Origin: Siphonobacter curvatus
GTDB taxonomy: Bacteria > Bacteroidota > Bacteroidia > Cytophagales > Spirosomataceae
Assembly (NCBI RefSeq): GCF_002943425.1
Contig: NZ_PTRA01000002.1
Coordinates: 186,090-250,089 of the forward strand
Length of the DNA stretch: 64,000 bases
Reading direction: 5' to 3'
Shown here: in pieces, positions 44,893-54,492 of the stretch
How the letters are laid out: the number at the start of each line of letters is the position of its first letter
Numbering within the stretch: position 1 is the first letter of the stretch
Position numbers and translations under genes: made by a program
Notes under the pieces: generated by a model
The model's input: only the letters and a program-made list of their open reading frames with translations
The model's database searches: none
Told to the model about the DNA's origin: nothing

Positions 44893-46827
44893 ATGGCTCT
44901 TAAGCTCCCAACTGCCACCGTTCTCTTTCAGAACACGGTTCATACCCTGAGACGTTATCCGCTGGAGTGTACCTTCGCTCTCATCGGCACGGTAGCAGCG
45001 GCAATTCTAACCGCAGATGAGCCCGCGGGCCCATTGACTCGAGACGAGTACATTCGCCTGGTGATGATGGCTGCGTTGGGACTGCCGCTTTGCTTGTCGG
45101 CGTCGCTGCTTGGGCAGAGTAAAGGCTGGCCCCAGGAACGCCGATGGATAGTACAGGGTTTAGCCGCGGCGATCGCTTTTTTCTTTTTCTGGATACTTCG
45201 GCCGGAAGCGTACCCGCAGGATGTGGTACACTTTGGGTTACTATTCGTTGCCACACACCTGCTGGTTTCGTTTGCGGGTTTTACGGGTACGGGTGATACG
45301 CTGTTTTTCTGGCAATTCAACAAAACGCTCTTTATCCGATTTCTGACGGCTGTTTTGTACAGTCTGGTGCTGGTGATTGGATTAACAACTGCTTATACGG
45401 CCGTTAATTCCTTATTTGGTTTGAATATGGCCTGGCATCACCTGTACAAAATCTGGGCGGTGATCTTTGGCTTGTTCAATACGTTGTTCTTTCTAAGTGG
45501 AATTCCCGAGCAGCTCCGGGAAGATGAAAATCCCGAGTCGTATCCCAAAGCTTTGCAATTTTTCAGCCAGTACATTCTGGTGCCGCTGGCCCTGGTGTAT
45601 CTGGTTATTCTACTAGCGTACGAGTTGAAAATACTGATCGAATGGCAATTGCCGAAAGGATTGGTTTCGGGACTTATTCTGGGTTATGCGGGTCTTGGGT
45701 TGCTGGCACTTTTGTTAGTATATCCCATCCGCAAGCAGGAGGGCCGCGGCTGGATCAATGCCTATAGTCAATACTTTTACGTAGGTCTGATTCCTCTGCT
45801 GATCCTATTGGTACTGGCCATTACCAAGCGAGTGACTACGTACGGCATCACCCAGCATCGGTACTTTCTGATAGTGCTAGCGGCCTGGCTTACCTTTCTA
45901 ACCGTATACTTTCTAGGATATAAAAAAGCAACTATTAAAACAATTCCCGTTTCGCTCGCCTTAGCGATTCTGTTGATTACGTACGGTCCGCAGAGTGCGA
46001 CGTCCGTCAGTTTCCGTTCTCAGAAGAACATTCTCGTAGATCTGTTCACGCAGGCAAAGGCCGTGCGTGAAGAAAAACTGGTTCCGGTTGATGCTACTAC
46101 CCTGAAACCCCGCACGGCGGTACGGATGGCAAGTGCTCTGGGATATATTTTAAAGAATTACGAGTTTACGGCTTTGCAACCCATTCTTAGTATTGATTTA
46201 GCCCAGAAGGAGGATTCACTCCGCCGAGCGTATAAGAAGAGCGGGGATTACATGCCTTCTGAGCAGGAAATCAGATGGGCGGGTACTGCCTGGGTACAAA
46301 ACTATTTGGGCCTGAGTGGGTATGAGTACCGCTCGTACGAGGCTGAAGAAGAGAATACACCTGAACTGACTACCAGCTACTTCATTCGCACGAGAAGTAA
46401 CGTATCCAGCCTGAAAGGCTATGATTATATGTTGGATAGGTCCATGTTTCTGGATACCAGTCTATCGGATACGCTGGCTGGTTCTGTAATTACGTATAGC
46501 GATAGCGTTGATTATAGCCTGACTTTTATGATCGGAAAAACCCGCTTTGTGTTCCCAACGAACGAACTGGCCTTGCGAATCGTACAGCAGGAAAAGCAAT
46601 TGAAAGCGTACGAAAATCAGGCGAGTTCGCAGGCCCTGAATCGAAATTATACGCTGCCGAAGGAGATGTTGCAGTTAATGCAGGAGAAAGAAGGCTTCCG
46701 GGTGATGGCACAGCTTCAGGAGTTGAATTTCGAATACGCCAAGAAGCAAGGCCCCAAAATCCTTTCCTTTCGCGTATTGTATTTCATCAAGCAAACCCGT
46801 ACGGTTGACCAGCGGGCCTCCCAATAA
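44893..46827 (+). CDS. DUF4153 polytopic membrane protein
   Basis: A 644-residue protein with about ten membrane helices in residues 25-370 and a soluble C-terminal domain of about 270 residues. The long helical part with FNTLFFLSGIPEQL, and helix pairs flanking ELKILIEWQLPKGLVSGLIL, fits DUF4153, widespread in Bacteroidota and of unknown function. The soluble part holds repeated ELTTSYFIRTRSNV-like strands and would lie in the periplasm. Convergent with the gene at 46891, with a perfect palindrome between. Confidence 0.85.
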   Translation: MALKLPTATVLFQNTVHTLRRYPLECTFALIGTVAAAILTADEPAGPLTRDEYIRLVMMAALGLPLCLSASLLGQSKGWPQERRWIVQGLAAAIAFFFFWILRPEAYPQDVVHFGLLFVATHLLVSFAGFTGTGDTLFFWQFNKTLFIRFLTAVLYSLVLVIGLTTAYTAVNSLFGLNMAWHHLYKIWAVIFGLFNTLFFLSGIPEQLREDENPESYPKALQFFSQYILVPLALVYLVILLAYELKILIEWQLPKGLVSGLILGYAGLGLLALLLVYPIRKQEGRGWINAYSQYFYVGLIPLLILLVLAITKRVTTYGITQHRYFLIVLAAWLTFLTVYFLGYKKATIKTIPVSLALAILLITYGPQSATSVSFRSQKNILVDLFTQAKAVREEKLVPVDATTLKPRTAVRMASALGYILKNYEFTALQPILSIDLAQKEDSLRRAYKKSGDYMPSEQEIRWAGTAWVQNYLGLSGYEYRSYEAEEENTPELTTSYFIRTRSNVSSLKGYDYMLDRSMFLDTSLSDTLAGSVITYSDSVDYSLTFMIGKTRFVFPTNELALRIVQQEKQLKAYENQASSQALNRNYTLPKEMLQLMQEKEGFRVMAQLQELNFEYAKKQGPKILSFRVLYFIKQTRTVDQRASQ

Positions 46828-46828
46828 A

Positions 46829-46860
46829 ATCGGACGAAGCAAGGCCTTGCTTCGTCCGAT
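46829..46860 (-). terminator. 32-bp perfect palindrome between convergent genes
   Basis: Sixteen bases (ATCGGACGAAGCAAGG) are followed at once by their exact reverse complement. On the minus strand TTTATTGG follows, so it can end the gene at 46891. On the plus strand it starts one base past the DUF4153 stop and has no T-run. Confidence 0.7.
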
Positions 46861-46890
46861 GGCTACTGATGGATTACCTACGTTTCCCTT

Positions 46891-47883
46891 TTAACCTTCC
46901 ATGATCTGGTAGAGCTCATCGACGAAACGTTCTACCTGAGCACTCTTCCGCAAACTAGCTACGGCAAACACGTCCTGCCGATCGGCCTTGCCGGGTACGT
47001 GAAAATGCATGTTAATGGAGGTGCCCGTGTACACGAAATTAATGGATTGACGGACGGTTTGCAGTCCAGCGAAAGTTCCAAAGTGATACTTTTTGTTCAG
47101 AGCCTTGATCCATCCGGTTCGTTCGATCAACTGCGTATCGGTGTTGAAGGTCGTTTGGGTGTAGGCGGCATTGAAGAAAATAAATCCGAGTCCCAGCATA
47201 ATCGCGATGATTACCACTTTCGCCAATAGACCGTTGGTTTCCAGTCCTAGCAGCGAAATACCAATGGCTATGAAAATTAAGCCAATTATGATTGCTCCGG
47301 TTTTAGCGTTTTTAATCGTAAAAACAGGCCCTTCCTTCGTAAAAAATTGATAGGAAGTAAGCGGTACCTTTACATAATCAGCGGGCGTATCGTATTGATC
47401 CAGGAACTGGTGGATCACTGGTACGACTTCCTCGACAAAAGCCAGGGCATTTGGGTCATTAGATTTTGTATACCCGCAGGAAACAACCAAGCCCTTCCCA
47501 TAGCGGGAATCTTTACGAAATAGCCGGTAATTGTAGCTGCCCGCGAGATTACTTACCGCATTGATTCCCTGGAGTTTGGATAATGGCGTAGTAGTCGTTG
47601 GAATAAATCCCAAGAGCATCTTACGCATGTGACCTTTGTTGTGATCAAATTCGACGAATGTACTCGCGTGACCCCAAAACATCGCCACGATCAGGAGTAG
47701 AAAAAGCACAAAAGGAAGCGATTCGGTAAACGTGGTGTTTTGATAGGTGACGTAAAGTAACAGGAGTCCCGTAGCAAACAAGGCAAAGACAATCGTAAAT
47801 AGGTAAAATACTCCGTACGGGTAAATAACCACCCGCTGTGGTTCAAGGCTCCAGCGGGTTTTTGACAGACTTTTCAAAGACAT
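46891..47883 (-). CDS. Membrane protein with PH-like domains, unknown function
   Basis: A 330-residue protein. Two helices lie at about residues 25-45 and 55-72, then a soluble segment of strands (FVEFDHNKGHMRKMLLGFIP, TTTTPLSKLQGINAVS). A second helix pair at about 195-235 (AIIIGLIFIAIGISLLGLE) precedes a C-terminal stranded part. The two similar helix-pair-plus-strands units suggest a duplicated bacterial PH (bPH) layout; this is a structural guess. No signal peptide. Function unknown. Confidence 0.65.
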   Translation of the reverse strand: MSLKSLSKTRWSLEPQRVVIYPYGVFYLFTIVFALFATGLLLLYVTYQNTTFTESLPFVLFLLLIVAMFWGHASTFVEFDHNKGHMRKMLLGFIPTTTTPLSKLQGINAVSNLAGSYNYRLFRKDSRYGKGLVVSCGYTKSNDPNALAFVEEVVPVIHQFLDQYDTPADYVKVPLTSYQFFTKEGPVFTIKNAKTGAIIIGLIFIAIGISLLGLETNGLLAKVVIIAIMLGLGFIFFNAAYTQTTFNTDTQLIERTGWIKALNKKYHFGTFAGLQTVRQSINFVYTGTSINMHFHVPGKADRQDVFAVASLRKSAQVERFVDELYQIMEG

Positions 47884-48036
47884 AGGAATAGATTGAAAAA
47901 GGTTTTAACAATAACTTTCGGCTAGTAAAATGGTTTTCTGAAGAAATGGATCGCTACTATTGAAACTGAAAACGCCGTTCATTCCTTGAAGCACTTCTTT
48001 CTACGAGATTGTACTAAGTTTAGGTCTTACCGAATT

Positions 48037-48627
48037 ATGATACTTCTACGCTTGCTGAGTACCCTTTTCATCGTCTCGATTCAGTCTATCGTGTGGGGAC
48101 AAGTACAGTCTAAAGTAGTACCACTTACCGCCTTACCTGCTGGCCTGGTATATAAGGGAAAGCCCTTACAGGCCCTTCAGTTTCAGGATCAAACGGGCGA
48201 TTACGTAGCCCTTACTACCGAAACGACTACGTTGGAAGATCAGGCTCATCTTGCTGCGTATGTGTATACGTCCAACGCTTCAATGCTCTGGCAATTACGT
48301 GATGGTATAAGCGATTGTCCGCTGGATCGGGTCGCTGTCTTTGTACCTGGTTCTTTTAAAGTTACGGATCTGAACAAAAATGGGAAGGCGGAACTATGGG
48401 TAGCGTATCGGATCGGTTGCCGGGGAGATGTGAGTCCCAGTGAGCTGAAAATCATCATGCACGAAGGCACTACGAAATACGCAATGCGGGGTATGGGCAA
48501 ACTGAAAGTGGGCAATGCTGTACAACCCGACGGCGGAATCATGACCAGCAATGGCTTTCGAAAGAGTACGTTTGAAAGGTATGCCGAGCAGCTATGGAAG
48601 GCCTATCTGGTGGAAGTGATGGAATGA
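48037..48627 (+). CDS. Secreted protein of unknown function
   Basis: A 196-residue protein from ATG 48037, chosen because it gives a normal signal peptide (MILLRLLSTLFIVSIQSIVWG); a longer frame begins at TTG 47986. The mature part has a segment like the calcium-loop repeats of FG-GAP proteins (TDLNKNGKAELWVAYRIGC) and two cysteines. Such segments occur in many Bacteroidota lipoproteins that report or bind at the surface. No family is recognised. It ends six bases from the end of the convergent gene at 48634. Confidence 0.7.
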   Translation: MILLRLLSTLFIVSIQSIVWGQVQSKVVPLTALPAGLVYKGKPLQALQFQDQTGDYVALTTETTTLEDQAHLAAYVYTSNASMLWQLRDGISDCPLDRVAVFVPGSFKVTDLNKNGKAELWVAYRIGCRGDVSPSELKIIMHEGTTKYAMRGMGKLKVGNAVQPDGGIMTSNGFRKSTFERYAEQLWKAYLVEVME

Positions 48628-48633
48628 ATAAGA

Positions 48634-48900
48634 CTAGGGCGTCTTCGTGAAAAATCGGGCTTTAATTAATTGCCAGATCACGTACAAGACCAACAACACA
48701 CCCAGCCACCGATACCGCTGAAACCAGTCCTGCCAGTACGCTCCCCGGGCTTGCCAGCGTTCGTGGGCGGTTACGTCTAGATCTCGTATCACATATTCGT
48801 TGAGACCGGAGATACTTACTTTTCCACGAATGGTTTTTCGGTTTTTCAACCAAAAATAGCTACTTCGGGAGGCTTCCAGATGGATCGGTTTCTGATTCAT
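48634..48900 (-). CDS. Small membrane protein, hypothetical
   Basis: An 88-residue protein: a soluble N-terminal part of about 60 residues (KTIRGKVSISGLNEYVIRDL) and one C-terminal helix (WLGVLLVLYVIWQLI) with a basic tail, so a tail-anchored layout. No family is recognised. It lies 11 bp after the gene at 48912 and is probably co-transcribed with it. Confidence 0.6.
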   Translation of the reverse strand: MNQKPIHLEASRSSYFWLKNRKTIRGKVSISGLNEYVIRDLDVTAHERWQARGAYWQDWFQRYRWLGVLLVLYVIWQLIKARFFTKTP

Positions 48901-48911
48901 CCGTAGCGTAA

Positions 48912-49286
48912 CTAGGGTATGGACGAAGCCCGCCCGTCCGGCAAAAACTTTTTCGACGGCACCGATCGGTCACTGTTGTTCAGTACCGGGCCGCGTAACC
49001 ACACTCCAGAGCAGATCCAGTTTTTGACGGTGAAATAGGCGGATAGAACGTAAAAACCGACGATGGCGAAAGCAATGAGCACAGTACCGTACCACGGCCA
49101 TTCGAGGCTAGGCAGGAGCCGAAAGAGGGTATACACCGCCAATGGCAATACCGCCACACCGGCAACGAGTGCCACCGTACCGGAATCCGTGAACGTGTGC
49201 AAATCCAGAAAATAGTCGATACTGACGTGAACCATCAGAACCAAGGCCCCGTATCCGAGCAAGAATCCGGTGGCGAAACGATGCAT
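48912..49286 (-). CDS. Small polytopic membrane protein, hypothetical
   Basis: A 124-residue protein with three likely helices (about residues 6-26, 38-58 and 68-88) and a polar C-terminal tail of about 30 residues. No family is recognised. It is divergent from the zinc-ribbon gene at 49409. Confidence 0.55.
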   Translation of the reverse strand: MHRFATGFLLGYGALVLMVHVSIDYFLDLHTFTDSGTVALVAGVAVLPLAVYTLFRLLPSLEWPWYGTVLIAFAIVGFYVLSAYFTVKNWICSGVWLRGPVLNNSDRSVPSKKFLPDGRASSIP

Positions 49287-49408
49287 ACGCGTACTAATAA
49301 TACGGGTTCAGGTTAGATCAGAACGTGAAGGGATGGCAGAAAGGGGGCTCCCAAACCGACCTACTTTTCCTAAAACCTAATCCAGGTTCCGATTGTTTTT
49401 ATCCACGC

Positions 49409-50623
49409 ATGGCCCAACAAATCAAAGCAATCCATTGTCCGCATTGCGGCAGTACGCTCAAAATTGAGCTCAAACCAAACCTATTTCAGTGCCAGAATTG
49501 CCGTACGGAATACTACCTGGATAGCAACGATACCCATGTGTATCACCACTACGATCCGGTGCCATCCCGGCCCAGCTCCGCACCTCCAGGGAATGGTCGG
49601 CTGCCAATGTTCCTGCTGCTTGGTCTTATTGCGGGCATTTTGATCGTGTATGGTATGGTGATTGGGTTTCAATCCAAAAAAGCAACCACGTATACGGTTT
49701 CTACGTATAAGCCGCCCCGCATGTACTACGACAGCTTCGTGTACACCAACGCCCTCACGGGCGACCCGGTCTATCTGCGTTTGGGGACGGATCATATCGA
49801 CCAGGGGAACGGTACCGGAAAGCAGGAAGTACACGCTCAGTTTAATCGAGTAATGGACGGAAAATTATTGATAGACCGCGTAATCACCGACGAAACATTT
49901 GGTACAAAGCGGTGTGCTCTGGATTTCAAAACCTATGCTCCCCATTTGATCTACGCCATTGGTTGTAGTACGCAACTGGTACAACTCGATGTCGAGCATA
50001 ATGAGTTAAAAGAAGTGACGCAGGAAGTTTTTAAAGACTTCCCTGCCCTGAGTTCAGGCGTAGCCCGACTGGACTTTGATTACGCTAAAGCGATGATCAA
50101 GGTGATGAACAACGAAGGGAAAAGCTATTACTATTTCCCAACGATTCGGCGACTGGTAGAAACAGTAGAGCAGGCGGAGGAGGTATGGAAAACGGAGTTC
50201 GACCGCCATTTCTTCGAATTTGGTTACCTGGGTGGTCCCTTCGATAAAAACCGGGAGTATGAGCTCATCGAAACGCATTATTCCAAAACTACGGGCGAAG
50301 TAAAGCGGCAAAATCTGACCCCCGGAAGAAAATACTTTGCTCCCAAAGTTCTGTATCAGGATGATAAAGCATTGCTGATTGTGGTCAATACGACACCTGC
50401 CCCCAATCCGCCCATCACGATTCAGCGAATCGATGTACAAACGGGAAAAATTTTATGGGCATTAGCACCCGACACGTTCACCTTACAAAGTACGGCGAAA
50501 TGTAAACAGGGATTTGCCATCGAGTACCGCCGGGGCCCGGAAGCGGATTACGTCCACGGCGTACTAGTGGTATCACCAGCAGGAAAGGTTATTCACGATT
50601 ACAAGCTCACTCGTATGGAATAA
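49409..50623 (+). CDS. Zinc-ribbon membrane protein with beta-rich C-domain
   Basis: A 404-residue protein from ATG 49409; the frame is open for 28 codons upstream, but the zinc ribbon starts right after this ATG. The N-terminus has C-P-H-C-G ... C-Q-N-C-R, a two-CxxC ribbon at residues 10-32. A proline-rich linker leads to one helix at about 65-85 (FLLLGLIAGILIVYGMVIG). The rest, about 300 residues, is beta-rich and may form a propeller (KILWALAPDTFTLQSTAKC near the end). By topology the ribbon is cytosolic and the large domain periplasmic. Function unknown. Confidence 0.7.
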   Translation: MAQQIKAIHCPHCGSTLKIELKPNLFQCQNCRTEYYLDSNDTHVYHHYDPVPSRPSSAPPGNGRLPMFLLLGLIAGILIVYGMVIGFQSKKATTYTVSTYKPPRMYYDSFVYTNALTGDPVYLRLGTDHIDQGNGTGKQEVHAQFNRVMDGKLLIDRVITDETFGTKRCALDFKTYAPHLIYAIGCSTQLVQLDVEHNELKEVTQEVFKDFPALSSGVARLDFDYAKAMIKVMNNEGKSYYYFPTIRRLVETVEQAEEVWKTEFDRHFFEFGYLGGPFDKNREYELIETHYSKTTGEVKRQNLTPGRKYFAPKVLYQDDKALLIVVNTTPAPNPPITIQRIDVQTGKILWALAPDTFTLQSTAKCKQGFAIEYRRGPEADYVHGVLVVSPAGKVIHDYKLTRME

Positions 50624-50651
50624 GCAGTAGGTTAAGCGTAGGGTTTGTACG

Positions 50652-50688
50652 GTTCCAGGTACTGATTTGAAATCGGAATACCTGGAAC
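50652..50688. terminator. Hairpin between convergent genes
   Basis: GTTCCAGGTA (50652-50661) and TACCTGGAAC (50679-50688) form a perfect 10-bp stem; an inner GATT/AATC pair closes the loop. No strong T-run on either side, so the terminator call rests mainly on its place between two gene ends. Confidence 0.5.
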
Positions 50689-50714
50689 GGAACTACTACC
50701 GTATTTTAATCAAC

Positions 50715-53700
50715 TCAACGAGGTAAAACCTCATTCAGGGCTTTTTCCAGGACTGCTCGTGCAACGGGTTTGGTCAGGTACTCATCCATACCCGCCGCCA
50801 GACACCGTTCGCGTTCGCCGGGTAAGGTTCCCGCGGTCAGGGCTAAGATCGGTGTGTGAGTGCCCCTCGAGGCCTCTAAGGCCCGGATCGCCTGCGTAGC
50901 TTCGTAGCCATTCATTTCCGGCATTTGAATATCCATTAGAATCAAATCCGGCTGGTAATTTTGATACGCTTTCACGCCCTGTAAGCCATCCTTTGCTTCG
51001 TAAAGTCTCAGATCGGGTCTAAGGGAGCCGATGAGCTTCTTCGCCAATAAAAGATTGACCGGATTATCTTCGACAATCAGTACGGAAAAGCTCTTTGCTG
51101 TGTCTTGTTCCGACGCGATAGAAGTATTCCCAGCGGGAGTTCGGAGCGGTTCAAACAAGCTTGAAAGTACGCTAAACAATTGATGCGTTCGTACGGGTTT
51201 AATGAGCCGCTGGGCTACCTGTAAATCCGGCGAAATCCGTTCCAACTGCTCATCGTCGGAAGAGCTGTACATGATCACAAAGGGTTGCTGAGCTTTGCGA
51301 CTGTACGTTCGCAGTTGCGTCAAGGTATCCAAACCGTTGAGCGAAGGCATGTGGTAATCCAAGATGATCACATCAAAATCCTGACGAGCGGCTAACGTTA
51401 GAGCCTCTATTCCGTCTTTCGCCTGCGTACTGGCAATATTTTCGAGCAGAAGCATCCGTTCCAGGATGAGCCGATTACTGGCATTATCGTCCACAATTAA
51501 TACAGAGCGGATCGCTTTTAAGTTAGGCCAGTTTTTACGGGGTTGGGATTCAATCGGTACATCCAGATCAAAGCTGAAGGTACTGCCTTTGGGCGTGCTC
51601 TCCAAAACAAAGGCACTGTTCATCAGTCGTAAGAGGCGGCTTGAAATGGTCAGTCCTAAGCCCGTACCGCCATATTTTTTCGTGGTGGAAAGGTCTTCCT
51701 GCGTGAATGCTTCGAAGATTTTCTGCTGATTTTCAAAGGCGATCCCCACGCCTGTATCTCGAACGGAAAAGCGTAAAGTGGCCTGATTACCTTCGGTTTT
51801 GATCACATTAATACTCAACTCAATTTCACCGCTGAGGGTGAATTTAACGGCATTTCCCAGCAGATTGACCAGGATTTGTCGTAAACGAACACCGTCGATC
51901 CAAATCCAGCTTGGCACCGCTGGATCAATATTGAGGAGAACTTCCAGGCCTTTCTGGTGGGCTTGCGAAGTGATGATCGTTAAGGCCTGTTCGGTAAGTT
52001 GCCACAGATTTATTTTATCGGGATTGAGAGCCAGTTTGCCCGCTTCAATTTTTGAAAAGTCGAGAATGTCACTGATGATGTCCAGCAGGGAATTGGCTGA
52101 TTGCAGCACCATCTGCTGGTACTGTACTTGCGTCTCGTCAAGTCGGGATTTTAGTAAAAGTTCCGTAAAGCCGATAACCCCATTCAGGGGAGTGCGGATT
52201 TCGTGGCTCATATTGGCCAGAAACTCCGATTTAGCCCGGCTTGCTGCTTCGGCCTGCTGGCGGGCTTTTTCGGTTTCGGCCTCGGTATGTTTGCGGTCAT
52301 CAATGTCCTGAAAGGTTCCAAATACCCGTACGCACTGTCCGTTCACAAATTCAGTCCGACCCTTCGACCGGACCCACCTGAGCTGGCCACTAGCCGTTCG
52401 GATGCGGGCTTCCATATCCCAAGGATTACCCGTTTTTATGGCCTCTTGTACCACCTTCAGAACGAGTTCTTGGTCTTGAGGCGTGGCGTAAAAACTAAGT
52501 GCGGCAGCTAAGGTGGGTTCAAACTCCGGAGATACGTCGTGTATTTCTTTCGTAACCGAAGACCAGTAGAGCTGCTCGTTGGGCAGACTTAATTCCCAGC
52601 CGCCGACTTTGGCCATCCGGCCCGTATCTTCCAGAAATTGTTGCGTTCGTAATAACTCTATTTGAGCGGCTTTTTGCTCGGTAATGTCCTGGGTAGTACC
52701 AATCAGGCGGTCACACGTACCATTTTTAAATTCAGCTCTTCCCTGACTTCTAATCCACTTGCGATTGCCCTTCGCGGTTAAAATCTCGCCCTCGAAATCC
52801 CAGGTAGTACCCGTGTCCCTCGCATGTAGAAGGATAGCCCTAGCCTGTTGACGGAGGTTTACATCCGTAAAAGCTTGAAAAACGCTATCAGTATCCGAAA
52901 TTTCACTCTGCTCTATTTCGTAAATGGCCTGGGCTTCCAAAGAGCGATATACTTTCCCCGTACTGACAATGTACTGCCAGCCTCCCACCCGAGCGATCTG
53001 AGCGGTTTGTTCTAAAAGCTGTTGCGTCCGTAGCAACGCTTCTTCCGCCTCTTTACGATCCGTTATGTCATCACTGGTCCAGACGATTTCTCCGCTTACT
53101 TCGTGCCGATTTGCTTGCGTTTGCATCCATACATAATGACCGTCCTGGTGCCGTAGTCGCTGAATCAGGCGGGCTCGTCCCGACGTGTTAGCTTGTTGCA
53201 TCGCCTCCCAAGACGCAGCCATGTCTTCCGGATGGATAAATGCATCCAGTTGTTGGCCTAAACAAGATTCTACCTCATAGCCCAGTACGCGAGTCCAGAC
53301 GGGAGTCAAATAGGTAATGAAACCCTTGGGCGTACTCATGAAAAAAATATCACTCATGCTGGAAAGCAGAACCGATAAATCAGCTTCGGTCCTTACGCTT
53401 TCGGAAACGTCACGGCCTAAAAAAAGAATTTCTGATACCTGACAATCTTTCCCATCCGTCAAGCCCAGGTACGTCCATTCGTAAGCTTTTACCTGATTTG
53501 GATAGGTTCTTTTTCTTAATAAAATCGTAATGGGTACTTCCGGTTGTTGAATACAAGCTTGGTATGCTTCCTGTCCAATGGCTAAATCTTCTTCAATGAC
53601 ATCTTCACTGGCAAATCGGCCCAGCAGGTATTCCGGCGTGTGCCCCAAAACTTTGGCGTAATACTCACTCACAAAGGTGTATCTGCCTTCTAAGTCCGTC

Positions 53701-54176
53701 TTGGCAATGTATAGAACTTCGCTATTGGTAATATATTGATAGAGAAGCGACTCCCGGCGGGCTTTTAATTCAGCTTCTTTTTCTTTCGTAATGTCTACAT
53801 GCGAGACCAGCATGCGGATCGCTTTACCCGATTGGTCACGTAACGCAATGCCCCGGCAGCGAATCCATACCAAGGAGCCATTTTTATGCAAATACCGGAT
53901 AATGGCTTCAAACGGTTGCGAGGGGTCCGCTAGATGGGTCTGTAACAAATGTTGAACCGATTTGACATCATCCGGATGAATCAGGGTTCGCCAGCCTTGG
54001 AAAATTTCGGGCATCTCGTCAGCCTCATAACCTAACGTTTTCCAGAAGGTATGATTCATCCACTGATTGTCGGGATTGACTAAATCCCAGGTCCAGATGC
54101 CCGCATCTTGAAAAAAATCAAAAATGCGGTCATCGTTCACTAGTAATTTCAAAAGTTCTTGTCTCAGATAGTGCAT
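50715..54176 (-). CDS. Five-PAS hybrid histidine kinase with two receiver domains
   Basis: A 1153-residue cytosolic kinase with no membrane helix. Five PAS/PAC units cover about residues 15-130, 145-265, 270-375, 390-505 and 510-630; the fourth and fifth are close copies of each other (RVGGW and KVGGWEL entries). HisKA has His658 (NMSHEIRTPLNGVIGF), followed by a HATPase with GTGLGL. The first receiver has Asp940 (ILDYHMP) and the second Asp1082 (LMDIQMPEMNG). No Hpt or output domain is attached, so phosphate should pass to a separate Hpt protein. It is a lone gene. Confidence 0.9.
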   Translation of the reverse strand: MHYLRQELLKLLVNDDRIFDFFQDAGIWTWDLVNPDNQWMNHTFWKTLGYEADEMPEIFQGWRTLIHPDDVKSVQHLLQTHLADPSQPFEAIIRYLHKNGSLVWIRCRGIALRDQSGKAIRMLVSHVDITKEKEAELKARRESLLYQYITNSEVLYIAKTDLEGRYTFVSEYYAKVLGHTPEYLLGRFASEDVIEEDLAIGQEAYQACIQQPEVPITILLRKRTYPNQVKAYEWTYLGLTDGKDCQVSEILFLGRDVSESVRTEADLSVLLSSMSDIFFMSTPKGFITYLTPVWTRVLGYEVESCLGQQLDAFIHPEDMAASWEAMQQANTSGRARLIQRLRHQDGHYVWMQTQANRHEVSGEIVWTSDDITDRKEAEEALLRTQQLLEQTAQIARVGGWQYIVSTGKVYRSLEAQAIYEIEQSEISDTDSVFQAFTDVNLRQQARAILLHARDTGTTWDFEGEILTAKGNRKWIRSQGRAEFKNGTCDRLIGTTQDITEQKAAQIELLRTQQFLEDTGRMAKVGGWELSLPNEQLYWSSVTKEIHDVSPEFEPTLAAALSFYATPQDQELVLKVVQEAIKTGNPWDMEARIRTASGQLRWVRSKGRTEFVNGQCVRVFGTFQDIDDRKHTEAETEKARQQAEAASRAKSEFLANMSHEIRTPLNGVIGFTELLLKSRLDETQVQYQQMVLQSANSLLDIISDILDFSKIEAGKLALNPDKINLWQLTEQALTIITSQAHQKGLEVLLNIDPAVPSWIWIDGVRLRQILVNLLGNAVKFTLSGEIELSINVIKTEGNQATLRFSVRDTGVGIAFENQQKIFEAFTQEDLSTTKKYGGTGLGLTISSRLLRLMNSAFVLESTPKGSTFSFDLDVPIESQPRKNWPNLKAIRSVLIVDDNASNRLILERMLLLENIASTQAKDGIEALTLAARQDFDVIILDYHMPSLNGLDTLTQLRTYSRKAQQPFVIMYSSSDDEQLERISPDLQVAQRLIKPVRTHQLFSVLSSLFEPLRTPAGNTSIASEQDTAKSFSVLIVEDNPVNLLLAKKLIGSLRPDLRLYEAKDGLQGVKAYQNYQPDLILMDIQMPEMNGYEATQAIRALEASRGTHTPILALTAGTLPGERERCLAAGMDEYLTKPVARAVLEKALNEVLPR

Positions 54177-54438
54177 TTGGCGGGAAACTTATAGCTGGAG
54201 TACAAGCACCAAGATAAGTCTATTTGCTCTTATATAGGTATAAAAAGACGATGTTAACTTTTTTTCTAGAGTTGCAATAGTAGATTTTTTTAGGGTACTC
54301 ATTCGTGTAGGGGTAAGCCTAACTAACGACTTTTGAAATACTGTAAAAAGTTGATTAATCCATCCAAGATTTAGAGGGCTTTCGTAGGGCAAGAAGGCTG
54401 ATTCAACGATTGAGTTGACCCATCCAACGATTCTCGCT

Positions 54439-54468
54439 GTTGCATTCTGATCGGGAATTATAGTTTTG
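54439..54468 (+). promoter_or_regulatory. Promoter of the dps locus
   Basis: GTTG at 54439-54442, 18 bases, then TAGTTTTG at 54461-54468, a full -7 match. Transcription would begin near 54475, just before the ATG at 54493. The intact promoter suggests the gene was lost recently. Confidence 0.7.
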
Positions 54469-54492
54469 TCAACACATAAAAACGCTACGATC

